In this document: in pieces, positions 37,989-50,001 of the stretch
Layout of the letters: each line of letters starts with the position of its first letter
How positions within the stretch are numbered: position 1 is the stretch's first letter
Source: Pithys albifrons albifrons
Taxonomy: Eukaryota; Chordata; Aves; Passeriformes; Thamnophilidae
Assembly (NCBI RefSeq): GCF_047495875.1
Contig: NC_092497.1
Coordinates: 62,087,977-62,151,976, forward strand
Length of the DNA: 64,000 nucleotides
Reading direction: 5' to 3'
Position numbers and translations under genes: made by a program
The notes under the pieces: model-generated
Told to the model about the DNA's origin: nothing
What the model saw: the letters and a program-made list of their open reading frames with translations, nothing else
The model's database searches: none

Positions 37989-38408
37989 GGCGGGGAGCCC
38001 CCCGCCACCGCCTCCTCCGGCCCCACCACCCGCATCAGCCGCCCCGCGGGCAGGCGGCAGCGGCATTAGCCGCGGCGGGAGAGCCCGGCGCAGAGCCACC
38101 CCCGCCACCGCCCATGGGGCCGCCGCCGCCTCGCCCCCGCCCCGGGGCTGCGGGGAAGGCTCAGCCTCCCGGACCGCCCCCCTCGGCTCCGCGGCGGCAC
38201 CGCTCCTGCGACCCCCGGCACTCGCCCCGCCCGGGTGCTCGCTCCGCCTGGCTGCCCCGCCGGCACCGGGATGCTGCGCTGCCCTTCCTGCCCTGCCCGA
38301 CCCGGCTGCCCCTGCCCGGCCGCCCCTCCGCAGCCCGGGCCCCTGCTGGGCTGCGCGACCCCGATCCGCGCTCCGAGCCCGCCTCTGCCCGGATCCCCGG
38401 TGCCACAC
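37989..38408 (-). other. GRIN3A: Probable GRIN3A 5' UTR with in-frame open extension
   Basis: The stretch just upstream of the chosen start has no in-frame stop for 140 codons. It offers two in-frame ATGs, at 38066 ([15 protein letters not shown]...) and at 38408. The translated extension is Gly/Ala/Arg/Pro-rich and unlike any GluN3A N-terminus I know, and it would bury the signal peptide behind 26 or more residues. I therefore read it as untranslated leader that stays open because GC-rich DNA has few stops. The transcription start and the UTR end are not determinable here. Confidence 0.5.
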
Positions 38409-39569
38409 CGTGCTCCCGGCCCCGCTCCTCCCCGCACCCCCGGCCCGGCTCCTCGCCCCAGCTCGCTGCCCGCGTCCCCCCGCAGCCCTCGAAGTGCTCC
38501 CCGCCCGGCGCCGGAACCCAGCAAAGTTGCCGGCGCGGCCGCGGGCGGTCGCTTGGCTGCGCTGCGCTCCCGCCGGGAGGGACGAGAGCGGCGGCCCCGC
38601 TCGGCTCCTCCCCGGGCCGCCAGAACTCGCCCCACCCCGGGCCGCCCAGGCGAGGAAGGGTTATGGGGCCGCCCGCCCTCTTTCAGCCCCGGGGAGCGTC
38701 CCGGGACAGCCCCGAGGGAGCCCCGTGTGCAGGGGCAGCCGCGGCGTCCCCCTCTCCGCAGCTGAGCAGTTTCCCGTGCTTCGGGGTCTGTGAATCGGAG
38801 ATGGGACTCCCGTCCCACCCCTACTAGCGAGGGGACCGTGTCCGTCGCCGCCGCTTGTCGGGGAAGTCGGCGCTGGCTGCGCCCGGTCCCTTCTCGTATG
38901 CTGCTGCATCAGAGTCGTTTTGCGACATGTGGCACCCGACATCCCGGATCCGCAAGCCTTGGGCACTGTCTAACATGGCTTTTATGACAGAACACCCGTG
39001 TCCTAAGGGAAAACAGGGTAAAGCGGAGATGGTGTTTGTATGCGCGCGTCTGAAGGGATGTGGGGAAAGCACCGTCCTTATCATGGTTGTGGTAGTTGAG
39101 TTTAATCCTAGGCTGCCGGAGCCGTCCTGACCCCAGGTCTGAGACTCTAAAACTGTGACTGGGCCAGTGACACGCTTCACGTTGCGTCTCTGCTCCGTGG
39201 TGCATCTCCAGAATCTCAGAGGAAGTCCTGTCGCACCCGCGCAGTCCATCATCTCACCGCGCTCCTCGGCAGTGAGGTGCAGGCTGTCTGCTTGAGTACA
39301 CTTGAATGTATTTTCTGCCCGTGGGACGGACTCCTGTCATCTTTCCCTGTTTGATTCAACCGTGTCTGAGTGTAGTGTCGTTTCTTGCTGTCCCACATGG
39401 AAGGATTGTTTGATACCTTCACTCGTGGAGTGTTTAGAAATCTTTTGATAACTCCTTCACCAGCAGTTTGCCCTGATCTAGTGCTTTTATTTAAAGACTT
39501 CTTCTCTAAATATTAACCTTCTTTCCCCTTTCTTTGAGATATATCTTCAGAACTACTTATGAAAAAAAA

Positions 39570-39830
39570 AAGAAAATCATAAAATCACAGAGTGGTTGGG
39601 GTTGTAAATGACTTTTAAAGGCCTCCTCCTGCACTCTCCTGCCACAAGTGGAACATCTTCAAGTAGATCGGGTTGCTCAGAGCCCCATCCAGCCTGACCT
39701 TGGCTGTTTCCAGGGATGGGGCAGTCATCACCTCTCTGCACAACCTCTGACAGTGTTTTACCACCCTCATTGAAAAAATATCCTTGTGTCCCTTTCTTTT
39801 GCTTCAGGTTGGTACACACAAAATCTACAT
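39570..39830 (-). mobile_element. CR1 LINE fragment just upstream of the GRIN3A CpG island
   Basis: The reverse complement of a CR1 3' region is seen: 'ataaaatcacagagtggttg', then 'gatcgggttgctcagagccc' and 'catccagcctgaccttggct'. CR1-like similarity may continue weakly towards 39990. It is the closest repeat to the promoter side. Confidence 0.85.
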
Positions 39831-42570
39831 GGAAGTAAACACTTTCCATCAGGCTGCATAAAAGAGATGGTCACTGCCACCCAACAGGGCTGAACTGTGT
39901 TTTCGAGTTTAAAATCGTCTTTCCTGAGCAGGGTCACTAGAGGTGTTCAGTCTTCAAAGCAAGGCCTTACCAAAATCTTGTGCAGCTGTGTCGATGTTTC
40001 TCTCTCTTATGTCCTTATCCCCATCGTGTTAGCACCTCATCATACCTGCCTGTTGTTTGCATCTTCCCAATGACCTGCAAAGCTAGTGTTTCTTTCATAT
40101 GCCTCTCTCTAAACTCATATGTGGTTGCAAAATTGGTCAGTAGGTGGAAAACTATGGATGGCAGAGTGGTGATCTGTAGGACAAGACCGACTGTTGCTCA
40201 TTCTACATGTAAAGGTGAACTAATAGTATGTTTAAGGGTTAATATCAATTTCCATTTCCCCCTTCTTCGTTTTTTTTCTAGTATTATAATTTTTATTTCT
40301 TGATATCTTGCCTGATCAACCTGGTTCCTTCTGTCACATTTCCTTGTTTTTATTGAAGGAATGGATCATAATAACACAGGTGTTCTAAGTACTCTCTGTT
40401 AGCAATAAGGAATTGTTGGCAGGGAGAATTGGCTTTGAAAAGTCTCACACAGTGCAGAGAAAACTGATTTTTTTTTCTCCTCAAACCACAGGAGTTGGCT
40501 TTCAGGTTGTGAAAATAAACTCACTTGTGATCTGTACAACTGCTGAAGTGTTATCTTTTATTTGCATCTGTTTATCAGGTTTGGAAAAAGCTAGCAAGCA
40601 TGTAACTTCTCTGCCCTGCAGAGGTAATAACTAGTTTTCATGTGGGAATTATTATGATGAGAAATGGTTACTCTTCCATGTCTTAGCAGACGGCCCTAAA
40701 TTGTCATTCATTTGAAGCTTCATTATAAGAACAGATCCTTTTCTGGCTTTGTGGAACAGGTGGCATTAGTCTAAAAAAGCAAATGTTTCAGAAAAATTAA
40801 TCCACCTTATTATTGAAACAGTTTTGAAAATTGCACAAGAAATCAATTAATAAAATGGAATCATTCAATATCTCTGTCTCTTTTGTTTGCTTGTATGATT
40901 TTTCTGGTGGATTTTCAGTTATTTGTTTGTTTTGTTTTGCTTTGGTTTGTTTTTTTTTTTTAATTTGTTTCGCATTTGTGGATAATGTATGACCAGATTG
41001 CAGTGTACTCTTTTTGGTGATCATGCAGTGCTACTTTTGGGATCACTGCTGTAAAAAATTCCTGCTCTGGAGCTCATTCTTGAGCAAGTCATAGCAAGGG
41101 ATCACAGTTAGAAACCTTAACTATGCAGAGAGGTCAAACTCTCATGTCAACACAATAATTTTGATTCTAATGGCTCTAGTTCTTGAAGCTATCTGTTCAG
41201 TTTGATTATTTATAACAATGAGTTATGACTTTATCTTCTTTGCCGTTTGCATTTATTTTTACTCATTTTGCAAATATTCCTGTTAATAAACTGCTCTTAA
41301 ATACCCCCCATAAAAAAGTGCTTAAACACAGTTTTGTTTTGGTTTTTTGAGAAGACATTTCACTTCTTAAGTGCTGCACTGTGAAAGGCTCTGGAATATT
41401 TCCTGAAAGTGCTCTGAAAGAGGATATGATCTCCACTAAAGTGTATGTATTTGGAAAGTTTTGCCATTAATTTTTCTGTTTTGTTTGCATAAATATGGAT
41501 GTGGAAAAGAGTACTATTAGCTTAGTCTAATAAAGTGAGACTGTAATGTGTCAGTTGCACCCTGCTTTTTAGAAATACTGCAGTCTCTCTTCCAAGACTG
41601 TCAGCTGAATAAGCCTGTTTACAGATTTGTTGACTTTTTTTGATCTTCACGCAAAGGACTGACTGCTGTAAACTCTCCTACCCCTTTTTCCCTTTCTAGT
41701 GGTGGTTGCTGCCATAGGGATGTCCATTCTGCATTTCTCTTGTGTTAGTTACTCAAATGAAATATTACCAGGCAGATCCAAGCAAGTGCATGGACTTACT
41801 CTGAGTTCATTGTCACCTTGTTTAACCATGAGTAGAGCAGTGCTAGTGCCCTTGATTCCTGGGGAATGCTGCCCATAGAATATATGCATCCTTAATCAGT
41901 GTGTAAGCACCCCAGTTAAAGCTGGTGAAAACCCTTCAGCAATAAAAAATGCAGTAGGGAAATGTGATTAAAATCACTGCTCGTATTTCTGTTGCTGCTC
42001 TTTCCGCTTGCTTGGCTCACTGTCATTTCTTTGAAGTAGGATTGGTTTGCTTGCTTTCTGGGCTGCAGAACATTTGTCCTGTGTGTATCACAGCGACCTT
42101 CTGTAAAGCTTGTTCCCTCTGAGTAACTTGGCTTACTTGGAAGTAGGTTATCACAGTTCTCCCATTCATCTCTGTGTTGCTCTGCTCTCATTGCTCTGAT
42201 GGAAAATCTCCAAGGGCTTGCCAGTGTGATAGCAAGATTGCTTAAACTCATGTTTATCTGCCCCTTTTTTAGCTGCTCACATTTTCCAAAATGCCCAAGA
42301 CACTATCTGACTTGCAGGATACCTCACACTGTCTCTTTAGCTTTGGAATGGGTGAGAGATTTATTTTGGGTCAGCCTGGAAGGACTTTTTTCCCCCCTTC
42401 CCAACATAATTAAACAATAAGAATTAGGAAAAAAGGAAACAGTTTGGGTAAAATTAATTCTTTCATTCACTAGTAATGAGCTACTTTGTTTCTGTTTAGA
42501 TACCTCAATTTATCTAAATGCAGTTTCAAACATTTCAAAATGCTGTGTTTTTCATTTTCATTGCTATTTC

Positions 42571-42591
42571 GGGGGGGGAGGCGGGAGGGGG
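42571..42591 (+). repeat. G-rich run able to form a G-quadruplex
   Basis: An eight-G run followed by GG, GGG and GGGGG runs separated by single bases; four G3 tracts are available on the plus strand. Confidence 0.7.
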
Positions 42592-44766
42592 AAGTCATCC
42601 TACTTTCTGTGCTCCACACTCTTTCTCCAGCCACAATAAATTTGCAAATACTTTCAGATATCTAAAACTGCATTAAGAATAGTAAGTAGAGTATTATGTT
42701 TGAAAAACTTCATGTCGTTGTAGTGGATCAAACCAGACTTGCTGTAGCATGACAATCCATGCAGGAGTCAGGCAGGGCTTAAGGCTTATTATCTGCAGCT
42801 CACATTGTGTACTTTCTGTTTTACCTTTGCAAATGGAGATCTGCATAGCTGACATCAAGAAAGGCTGGGCTGGCTAAAGGAGGAAGTCCTATTGAGGTAG
42901 ATTGTGAAGAATGGAACACTGTTGTATAACTAAAATTTTGAAGGTCACCATAGCCAAAAAGTAACTTTTTCCTGAATAGGGGTAATTTAAAATTCACATC
43001 CCTGCATATACTAATAAGCCTAATGAAGTACATGCTACCACATATATGACTCAATTTTCCACTTCGATCCTGCCATATGTAAGAAGGAGGATAAGTTTGG
43101 ACTGCATATCGGGAAGGTAGAAATTTCATGTAGCTAGGAGAAAGACCCAAAAAGACCTTGCATACAGATGACTGGCTACTCTCGTCTCCCTTCTCCCAAG
43201 TGAGGACACCTTCTTGGTAAGCTTCTGCATACCATTACTATCATTCAGGTGAACACAATATTGGTTTTATTAGAGTTTTATCTCAGCTGATGGATTAATC
43301 AATGGCAATTCTGAATTTGTGTTTCTGTTCCTTCAATAAACTGCACTGTTTATGAATCTATGGTCATGAAAGTTCCTACTGTACCATGACCAGGCTGATG
43401 ATGCTGATTTGCTTCCAATTAGAAATGAAGCCCAGCCACACCCAGCCCTGCTGGTCTCTGAGGACCAGCTGAATTTATTATAACCCCCCAGAAAAGGGGT
43501 TTATCTCCTGCCAAATGTCATATTCTTAACACAATGCATAATGCCTGCAAATATTCTCCTGTGGGGAAGCCTGGTGTCACGTTCAAAGAACTGCTTTGAA
43601 GTCAAATGGATTTTCACCAGTGAGGGCTCTGTGCTAATTTACTGCCCCTCAAGAGAGGCTGAGACAGTTGTTGCTCCCTGAACAAAACTCCCACTTTGTT
43701 TCTTTTGGCAATATAAATCCAGTCAGACTGATACTGTCAGGGAATGCTCAAAGAGTGAGTGAGGAAAACGTACAGTGAACCACTTTGTGTCTTTGGTCTC
43801 TTTTGGATAGAAGACAGCAGAACACCTGTAGCACTGCCAGGTAGCGGCACACAGCCCACCAATCCCTCTGGTTTTGATAATCTCCTAACACTGACGCTAC
43901 CATGAGAAGATCTCAAGGTATTTCAAGTACCTATAAATAAAATTGGAAAAAAGTCACTAGTATTAAGTCACAGCTTCTTTCTGCCATTGGGACTGATTAA
44001 AAATGTCTAAAGTAGGCACAGATATACTCTGAGACCCTTATCCATTGCCAGCATAAGGAAGGAAGTGTTTAGCTGCATGTGACAACACCATTCTCTCTGT
44101 CAGTGTAGTGACCCAGCTGATTGTTTTTCCTGCTCACTGTCTGAGGTGGCAGTATATATCTTTCTAAAGAAGCTGTGAAACCTTTATAAGATCCCCACTT
44201 GCCACATACTTTGTTCATGCCATTTTGAGTTTGACACTTATTCGTGTTTTCTGCATTGCCAGTGCTTTTATAACTCTCCCTGTTGTTCTCATTTTGGAGA
44301 TACATTAACCCTGGGCAGAGCTACAACTAGTAGAGAAACACTATTATGACTCAGTTGATTACTAAGCTTTTGGCTTATTACCTTGATCCTCTACCTGAAG
44401 TTTCTGACATTGCCTGTAGTTGTTTGGGTTTTTTAAAGTCTATTCCATTGAGTTGTCATACCTTCTGTGTTGTTTATTGATAGTTATGATGATGATGAAA
44501 ACAACTCCAGTAGATAGGATTGGTCCCAGCACTGTTTACAGCAGCATTGGGTGGCACAGAGAGAGCCTTTGCAAGACCCTGGCTTTAGGCAGATGGTTAT
44601 CTGGCAATCCAGGGATTGGTTGGATGTAAAGTGTCTCTCTTGAGTCTTGCAGTCAAACTGTTGTGGAGCCAACTGCGCAGGAAAGAGGTGTCTGTCTACT
44701 ACCTGAAGGTACTGCACAGTTCTGGTCAGGGGCTTGTGAAAAAAGCACAAGATTTATGCCAAAAGG

Positions 44767-45049
44767 ATGTTATCCCAGTATCCACAGAGAATAGCTGAAG
44801 AAGAAAAGTCATCCCCACTGCAGGTGAGCTTCCCTAATCTGGCATGCCCTGAGCAGAGCATCGAACTGGTTCCTGGTGTGGTGTGCATGTGTTTATATGT
44901 CACTGCGGGCAGGTACTGACCTCCACAATTTTTGTTCTAGAAGGAGATCCTCTGTCATGACCCTGCTCAGGACATCCCCCATGAAAACAAGATGACACTT
45001 CATGGACTTTTGCTGGATCAGACCAGATTTACTGCAACTTTCCCTGGAG
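44767..45049 (+). other. Candidate two-exon transcript segment upstream of GRIN3A
   Basis: On the plus strand an ATG at 44767 opens MLSQYPQRIAEEEKSSPLQ up to 44823, where CTGCAG|GTGAGC is a strong donor. After 117 bp an acceptor follows ('acaatttttgttctag' ending at 44940) with TACTGAC just upstream as a near-ideal branch point. The next segment, 44941-45049, continues in the same frame for 36 codons, beginning KEILCHDPAQDIPHENK, and ends at a possible donor (GGAG|GTATTT). The product is unrecognised. It could belong to a lncRNA or young gene running away from the GRIN3A CpG island. Confidence 0.3.
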
Positions 45050-45989
45050 GTATTTCCTTCTTTATTCCAAGATGACAGTTTGAGTACTTGTGAAAATTCT
45101 GGGAGGTGGGAAGAGAAAAAAGAGAAAAAATATCTTTGAAGTCAGTGCCAAGATTGTTACCAACATCAATGTCATTTGAATAGTGAGGTCAGACAAACAC
45201 CTTCTTATAGAGCAAATACAGTTTTGAAAAAGATATCAATATTGCTTTGCTGGCATTGTGTTGCCCTTTGTTTTATATCCCTCCCTCCCCAATTCTGCCG
45301 CAAATACAAAATTGTTAAAGACTGTGTGCAACCCTTGCATTGTTTTCATTGGCTTCAAAAGGCCACTTGGTGTAAATGCTCAATAAAGATGAATAAAGAC
45401 TGTTTAACTTTCAGGCAAAGACTTCAATTTTCACAAGGTTAGGAGGGCACCCCAACACTGCATCACTCTGTCAGGATCACAGGCTTCTTACTGTTTGTTC
45501 CCTTCTGCTCCCTCTGACTTAGAGGTGGGAGTAAAAGGGGAAGGGGGGGCAGAGTAAGAAATCACAGGCAGTTATCAAAGTTAAATTATAAAGATGGTGA
45601 AAAAAAAAAGCCACACCAGGAAAAGACTGAACAAGCAAACTAAGGGAAAGGCCACAACAGCATCTATATAAGAAATAATTCACCCAATTTGTCCAGCTAA
45701 ACAATTCTGTCAAGTTTACCAAGGGCTGCAAAATTGGCAAGCTGCCTCATCTCCTCTGAGAAGTGTAGAAGTGTTGTGGGATTAACCCGTCTGTTTGCTG
45801 TTTTAAGAACTGATTTTTGTGAAACCTTCCTCAGATCAGCTGGAGTGACCTTACTCAAATTAGTGGCTTTAATAAGGATTTCTGGTACAACCAGTGTGGA
45901 GTTGAACAGGAGTCTGCTGTGTTCATGACAGTCTGTGGGCTTGCTCGTGCCTTTGGGCACTGTCTGAAGGTGCACAGCAGATGATGCAA

Positions 45990-46790
45990 TTTGTCAGGGG
46001 TGTGCCCGAGAGTTGCCACCCTGAAAGAGAGGAGGCTCCAGACCTTGTGCAGAGCTCCCCCCCTTGTGTTCTGTGACAGGATGGGCTTTAAGAAATGCCA
46101 GGAAGTGAGACAAAAGTGCCATTGAGAGGTTAGCAAAATAGTATTTTTATTACCAGAAGTGGCAAAGTAATGGCAGTTTTGAGAAAAAGAATGAGGAAGA
46201 GAGGGAAGGAGCAAGACCAAGGCAATAAGCCCAAAAGTGTAAGTACCCCACTTACCAAGGGGGTACTCACATAGGTTGTCTTTCTGACCCAGAACACTTA
46301 GATTCTCTAGAGAAAGAAGCAGGGACTGCATTCTCTAGGCACTGGCTGGCTCACAGCAATAACGGGCATCCCCATTATTAAGAAACAAGGTCTTTTTGTG
46401 AAACAAAACCAGCCACAAGAGCACAAGTCATCTGCTCTTAAATACAGTCTTCAAGTGATATCTGACTGGGCAGATGTGGCCAGCACCACCCAGTCAAGGG
46501 TCTCTGGCTCCTCCTTCTTCTTCTGTAAGGGTCCCACATCTGCACTTGTGCACAAGGCATTGGAATTAACCCTCAGCATGTGTATAATCACTTGGCGATC
46601 TCCAGAAAATGGGTCTGGGGACAGCCTTCCTCTCACGCCTCTTCACTTTCCCCTCCAAATGTCCTGTAAACACCATCAGCAAATCAGAGAAAACCGTTTG
46701 TCTTTAGTTTACAGAGAGCTCCATCTTCAAGGGCAAAGCTGTCCTCTTATCAATGCTTGTTACTAGTAGCTTGATAGGAAAAGAATAAAC
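45990..46790 (-). mobile_element. Possible LTR-like segment
   Basis: The minus strand shows a mid-element AATAAA at 46151-46146, a purine/pyrimidine layout and a GC content step at both sides resembling an LTR with leader. An open frame of 158 codons (46331-45855) shows no retroviral motif. I recognise no family, and this could equally be unique sequence. Confidence 0.25.
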
Positions 46791-47756
46791 CTTTTCCAGG
46801 TGGTTGGCCAAAACAGAGACCAAAAATTGCTAACACTCAACTGATTGCCAGTACACCTTCCATCAGAAGGAAATACCTTCTTGAACTTGGTGTGCCCACT
46901 GTAGCCTCCAGCCACCCCTGCTGATTGAGTCCAATGTGGCTGTGATATTGAGGAACAGTCTGCTGATCTCTCCAATAACTTGCTTTTTCTGCACAGTATT
47001 AGCTCACTGACATTGTGTGTGTGGTGTGCACATGTAACAGAAAATGTATTTCTTTAAAGATGCTTCTTGTTGAAAAGTCTCTTAAGAAGTGCCATACTGA
47101 CAAACCCTCCCACAATATACGAAAGCCCACCCAATTGTTCATAGGCACAGGTCTGAGCTAATGACTTGGGAAAGGCTTGGGACAGATCACACACCTCCCT
47201 CACCCTTTTCTTCCCAGGTGTCAGCTGTGCTATCCAATCTGTGTTTCTAAGTCAAATACCCTGACAAGGGCATGTTCATGGATGGAGATAAAACTCTTCT
47301 GTGTCAAGGAGGTATTCATCAGTGTGTTCCTGTGCATCTAAGCTCAAGAGTATGCTAGTCAGCAAGGGTATAAGTGGCAATGTTGTCTACATTCCAAGTA
47401 AATCCCCTTCATAATGATATCAGAAAAGAATATGTGACACAAGAAAATGTCTTAAAAGACTAAACAATGTTGAAATTTTGCTGAAATAGGCTCAGGTAGG
47501 AGAGTATGCTGGCAAAAGGAAAATGTCTGTAAAATGCTGACACATGAGATAAAGTACAAGTGAGAATGGCATTCACCCAAGGTTGTGGTTTTAGAAGGAA
47601 ATAGATGAACTGGATATGTGGCTTTCGTTCCAGGGAGCTTTTAAATAATGTGATGCTGCATGTTCTCCTGGTAAGGTAGTCCAGAAGAAGCAATAGTCCA
47701 ATCAGACATGTTTTGGTTTGAAAACCTTGGCAAAATGACAAATATTCAACCAAAGC

Positions 47757-48290
47757 AGTGCAGCCTCCCTCCTCCCTCCGCCAAGGGAAAAGAGAAAGAA
47801 AAAAACCTAAAACAGGTTTATATATTTACACAGAAGAGGGAAAATTAAAAGAAGAAACTACAATATAACACATACATAGAAAGGTAAAGAGAGACAATAA
47901 CTCTACACCGAGTCGCCCACCCAATAATACAGATTCCACCATCCCAGCCAAGAAACACCCCAAAAGACACTTCCCAAGGAACACCCAGCAAGGAAAACGT
48001 AGAAAATAACAATAAAATGTTTACTTCCCCACACTAAAACAAAATGTGAAGTAGCAGTGGGGCAGCAGCAAGGCCCAGCTCAGCAGAACATCAGTAGCGT
48101 GTCCTGTCTCTCCCTTGGCCATGATGGAAACTGAGCTAGAGACCTCCCTACACGGTATTCATACCGAGATGATGTTGGAATATGGTATGGGATATCATTG
48201 GCCAGTTTGAGTCAGCTGATAATCCAAGGTCTGCTCTAAAAACTAAAGCCTAAATCTAGGCCTAGCTAAGCTCATAACAATATGACAAAT
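47757..48290 (-). mobile_element. Endogenous retrovirus LTR remnant, second type
   Basis: The plus strand contains 'ggtatgggatatcattggcc' followed by 'agtttgagtcagctgataat', a block characteristic of avian ERV LTRs read from the antisense side, and a purine-rich end near 47760-47800. Composition and layout suit a minus-oriented LTR about 0.5 kb long. The adjoining 47460-47757 may belong to the same element, since it has an open but unrecognised frame. No PBS or polypurine tract could be fixed. Confidence 0.5.
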
Positions 48291-49080
48291 GATTTTCGTC
48301 ATGCTTCAGATGTGACCTTAGAGGTGAAGAATTTAAACAATCTTCCCAATGAAAATGGAGCCTGATCTTTATAAAGTCTTTTTTTCAAAACCCAAGTCCC
48401 CTTTAACAACACACCCACACAACTCCCAAGCCCAAATGCCAGTGCTAAATTATTTGTGTTCTACAAATGGGATCGCTTGGAGCAAGCTCATGAGTTTTTA
48501 ACGTGGTGCTGGATAACAGTGGATAGATACTTCCTATGGAAAAAAAAGAGTAAAGATAGGTCAGGGTTTATGATGTAATGCTCGGCTTTGAAATTGTGAC
48601 GTGCTTTCCATCTCTGTTATACATTCCATTAGTCCTTACAGAGTTTCCAATTCTTGATATCAAGCACAGGGAGACAAATGCATATTAATGGCAAGGAAAC
48701 CCCTCTGAGAAGACACAGCATCACTTTAGCACCACCAAAGAATCTTGAAGTGTCCTTTTGGCAAGTTGCTTTAAGCACCTAAGAGTTCCATGATGAAGAG
48801 GAAGAAAGTCAAAGTTTTTCTCTCTTATTTGCAAACCAGGAGAAGAACTAAATGTCAGCTGTAACTCTTACAGATAAGAGTGGCTACCCACTGTTGTATG
48901 AGTCTCCAGGAAAAACCCAACACACCAAAAATGAAGACATTATGATAACATGACTTAGGGTTTTTTTTGTGTATGTCTGAACCCTTGTGCATTCCTGTCC
49001 CTCAGCAAAGAGCTATGGAAAAATATTTGCATTTTTGCTTTTTATTAGTCGTACTAAAAAGGAAGACAAAGCAGTCCCTT

Positions 49081-49160
49081 GCTCACTGCAAGGGGATTGG
49101 ACCATATAATCTTGAAAGGGCCTTTCCAACACAAACTATTCTGTGATTCTGTAATTATTA
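49081..49160 (+). mobile_element. Short CR1-type 3' end
   Basis: About 80 bp ending 'cctttccaacacaaactatt' then 'ctgtgattctg', a CR1-like terminus. Only the extreme 3' end is recognisable. Confidence 0.7.
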
Positions 49161-49435
49161 ATTAAGGCTCTTCAGCCAGCTCTCCTTTTTGTCATCTGTA
49201 TTTTAAAAGGATTTTTATGGGAGAAGTTGGTTGCGTTGATAAGACCATGGACAGTTTAGATGGAAAAACCAGTTGTCCTGCTTATTTCTGCAGTGGAGCA
49301 ACTCCTGTAAGTGAGCTGGTGGAGGGAGAGTGGGAAGCCGCTGCATACAATACGGCTCTAGGAATAAAGAAATTGAAGAGCTTAGCTGCTTCTCACACTT
49401 GCTTCTAGAGAAGCAAAATTATGCTCTGTCCTTCC

Positions 49436-50001
49436 TGTGGTTTAAACCCAGATAGCAACTAAGTGCCACACAGCTGCAGGTGCACTCCCAGCTCCATAGG
49501 ATGGGATGTCAGGGAAGGAAAAAAACCCATGCAAACCTCCTGGGATGAGATAAGAACAATGTAATCACTGGAAAAAACTACAATATAATAATAATAATAA
49601 TTATAATAATGATAATAAAATATACTAACACTGCTAATGATAATAATAATTGCAATGAACCCCCCCCCAATAAAACCCTCCAACAAATGATGCACAACAC
49701 ATTCAAGTGCTGACTGGTGCCCAGCCCATCCCCAGCAGTGGTTGGCCTCTCCTGGCCAACTCCTCCCAGTTTATGAATTGTGCAGAACATTCAGTTCAGG
49801 TCAGCTTTCCTGGTCGTGTTCCTTCCCAGCTTCTTATGCACCTTCTCACTGTCAGAGCCTGGGAAACTGAACTTAAGGTAAATACAACTTAGTGACAACT
49901 GAAAAACCAGTGTGTTACCAACAGTATTCTCATACTGAATCCAGAATGCAGCAGTGCACCTCATACTGGGAAGAAAATGAACTCTGTCCCAGCTAAAACC
50001 A
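49436..50001 (-). mobile_element. Avian endogenous retrovirus LTR (ERVL-like), degraded
   Basis: Read on the minus strand it begins 'tggttttagctgggacagag' and ends 'gctatctgggtttaaaccac'. These are the start and end of a common avian ERV LTR type. Internal landmarks include 'gagaaggtgcataagaagct' and, on the plus strand, 'aggtcagctttcctggtcgt'. A TAA-rich microsatellite has grown within it (49583-49655) and a C9-type run sits at about 49661. No target-site duplication could be confirmed by eye. Family naming is from recollection of avian LTRs, not from a search. Confidence 0.7.
49583..49655. repeat. (TAA)n-like imperfect microsatellite
   Basis: ATA/TAA units with interruptions, located inside the LTR at 49436-50001. 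Confidence 0.92.

Larger units (their letters stand above)
37060..39260. promoter_or_regulatory. GRIN3A: CpG island: probable GRIN3A promoter and first exon
   Basis: Base composition jumps from AT-rich intron to extremely GC- and CpG-rich sequence near 37065 and falls back near 39250; the densest part is about 37200-38830. Exon 1 lies inside. GC boxes of the Sp1/KLF type occur, for example at 38134-38143 and 38225-38232. I see no convincing TATA box at a sensible distance, so initiation is probably dispersed. The start of transcription is not visible; conservatively it lies between about 38000 and 38850. The right shoulder (38830-39250) is less GC-dense but still CpG-rich, and could serve a divergent plus-strand transcript. 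Edges are by eye, without a computed observed/expected CpG ratio. Confidence 0.85.

Noticed and set aside
37663..38827. Long plus-strand open frames (up to 376 codons) across the CpG island
   Set aside because: Pro/Ala/Arg-rich low-complexity products appear in several frames on both strands at once, as expected of GC-rich DNA with few stop codons. The minus strand holds the real exon.
45855..46331. 158-codon minus-strand frame, considered as a retroviral gene
   Set aside because: No zinc knuckle, protease, RT or envelope motif can be seen. At best it lies within a possible LTR.
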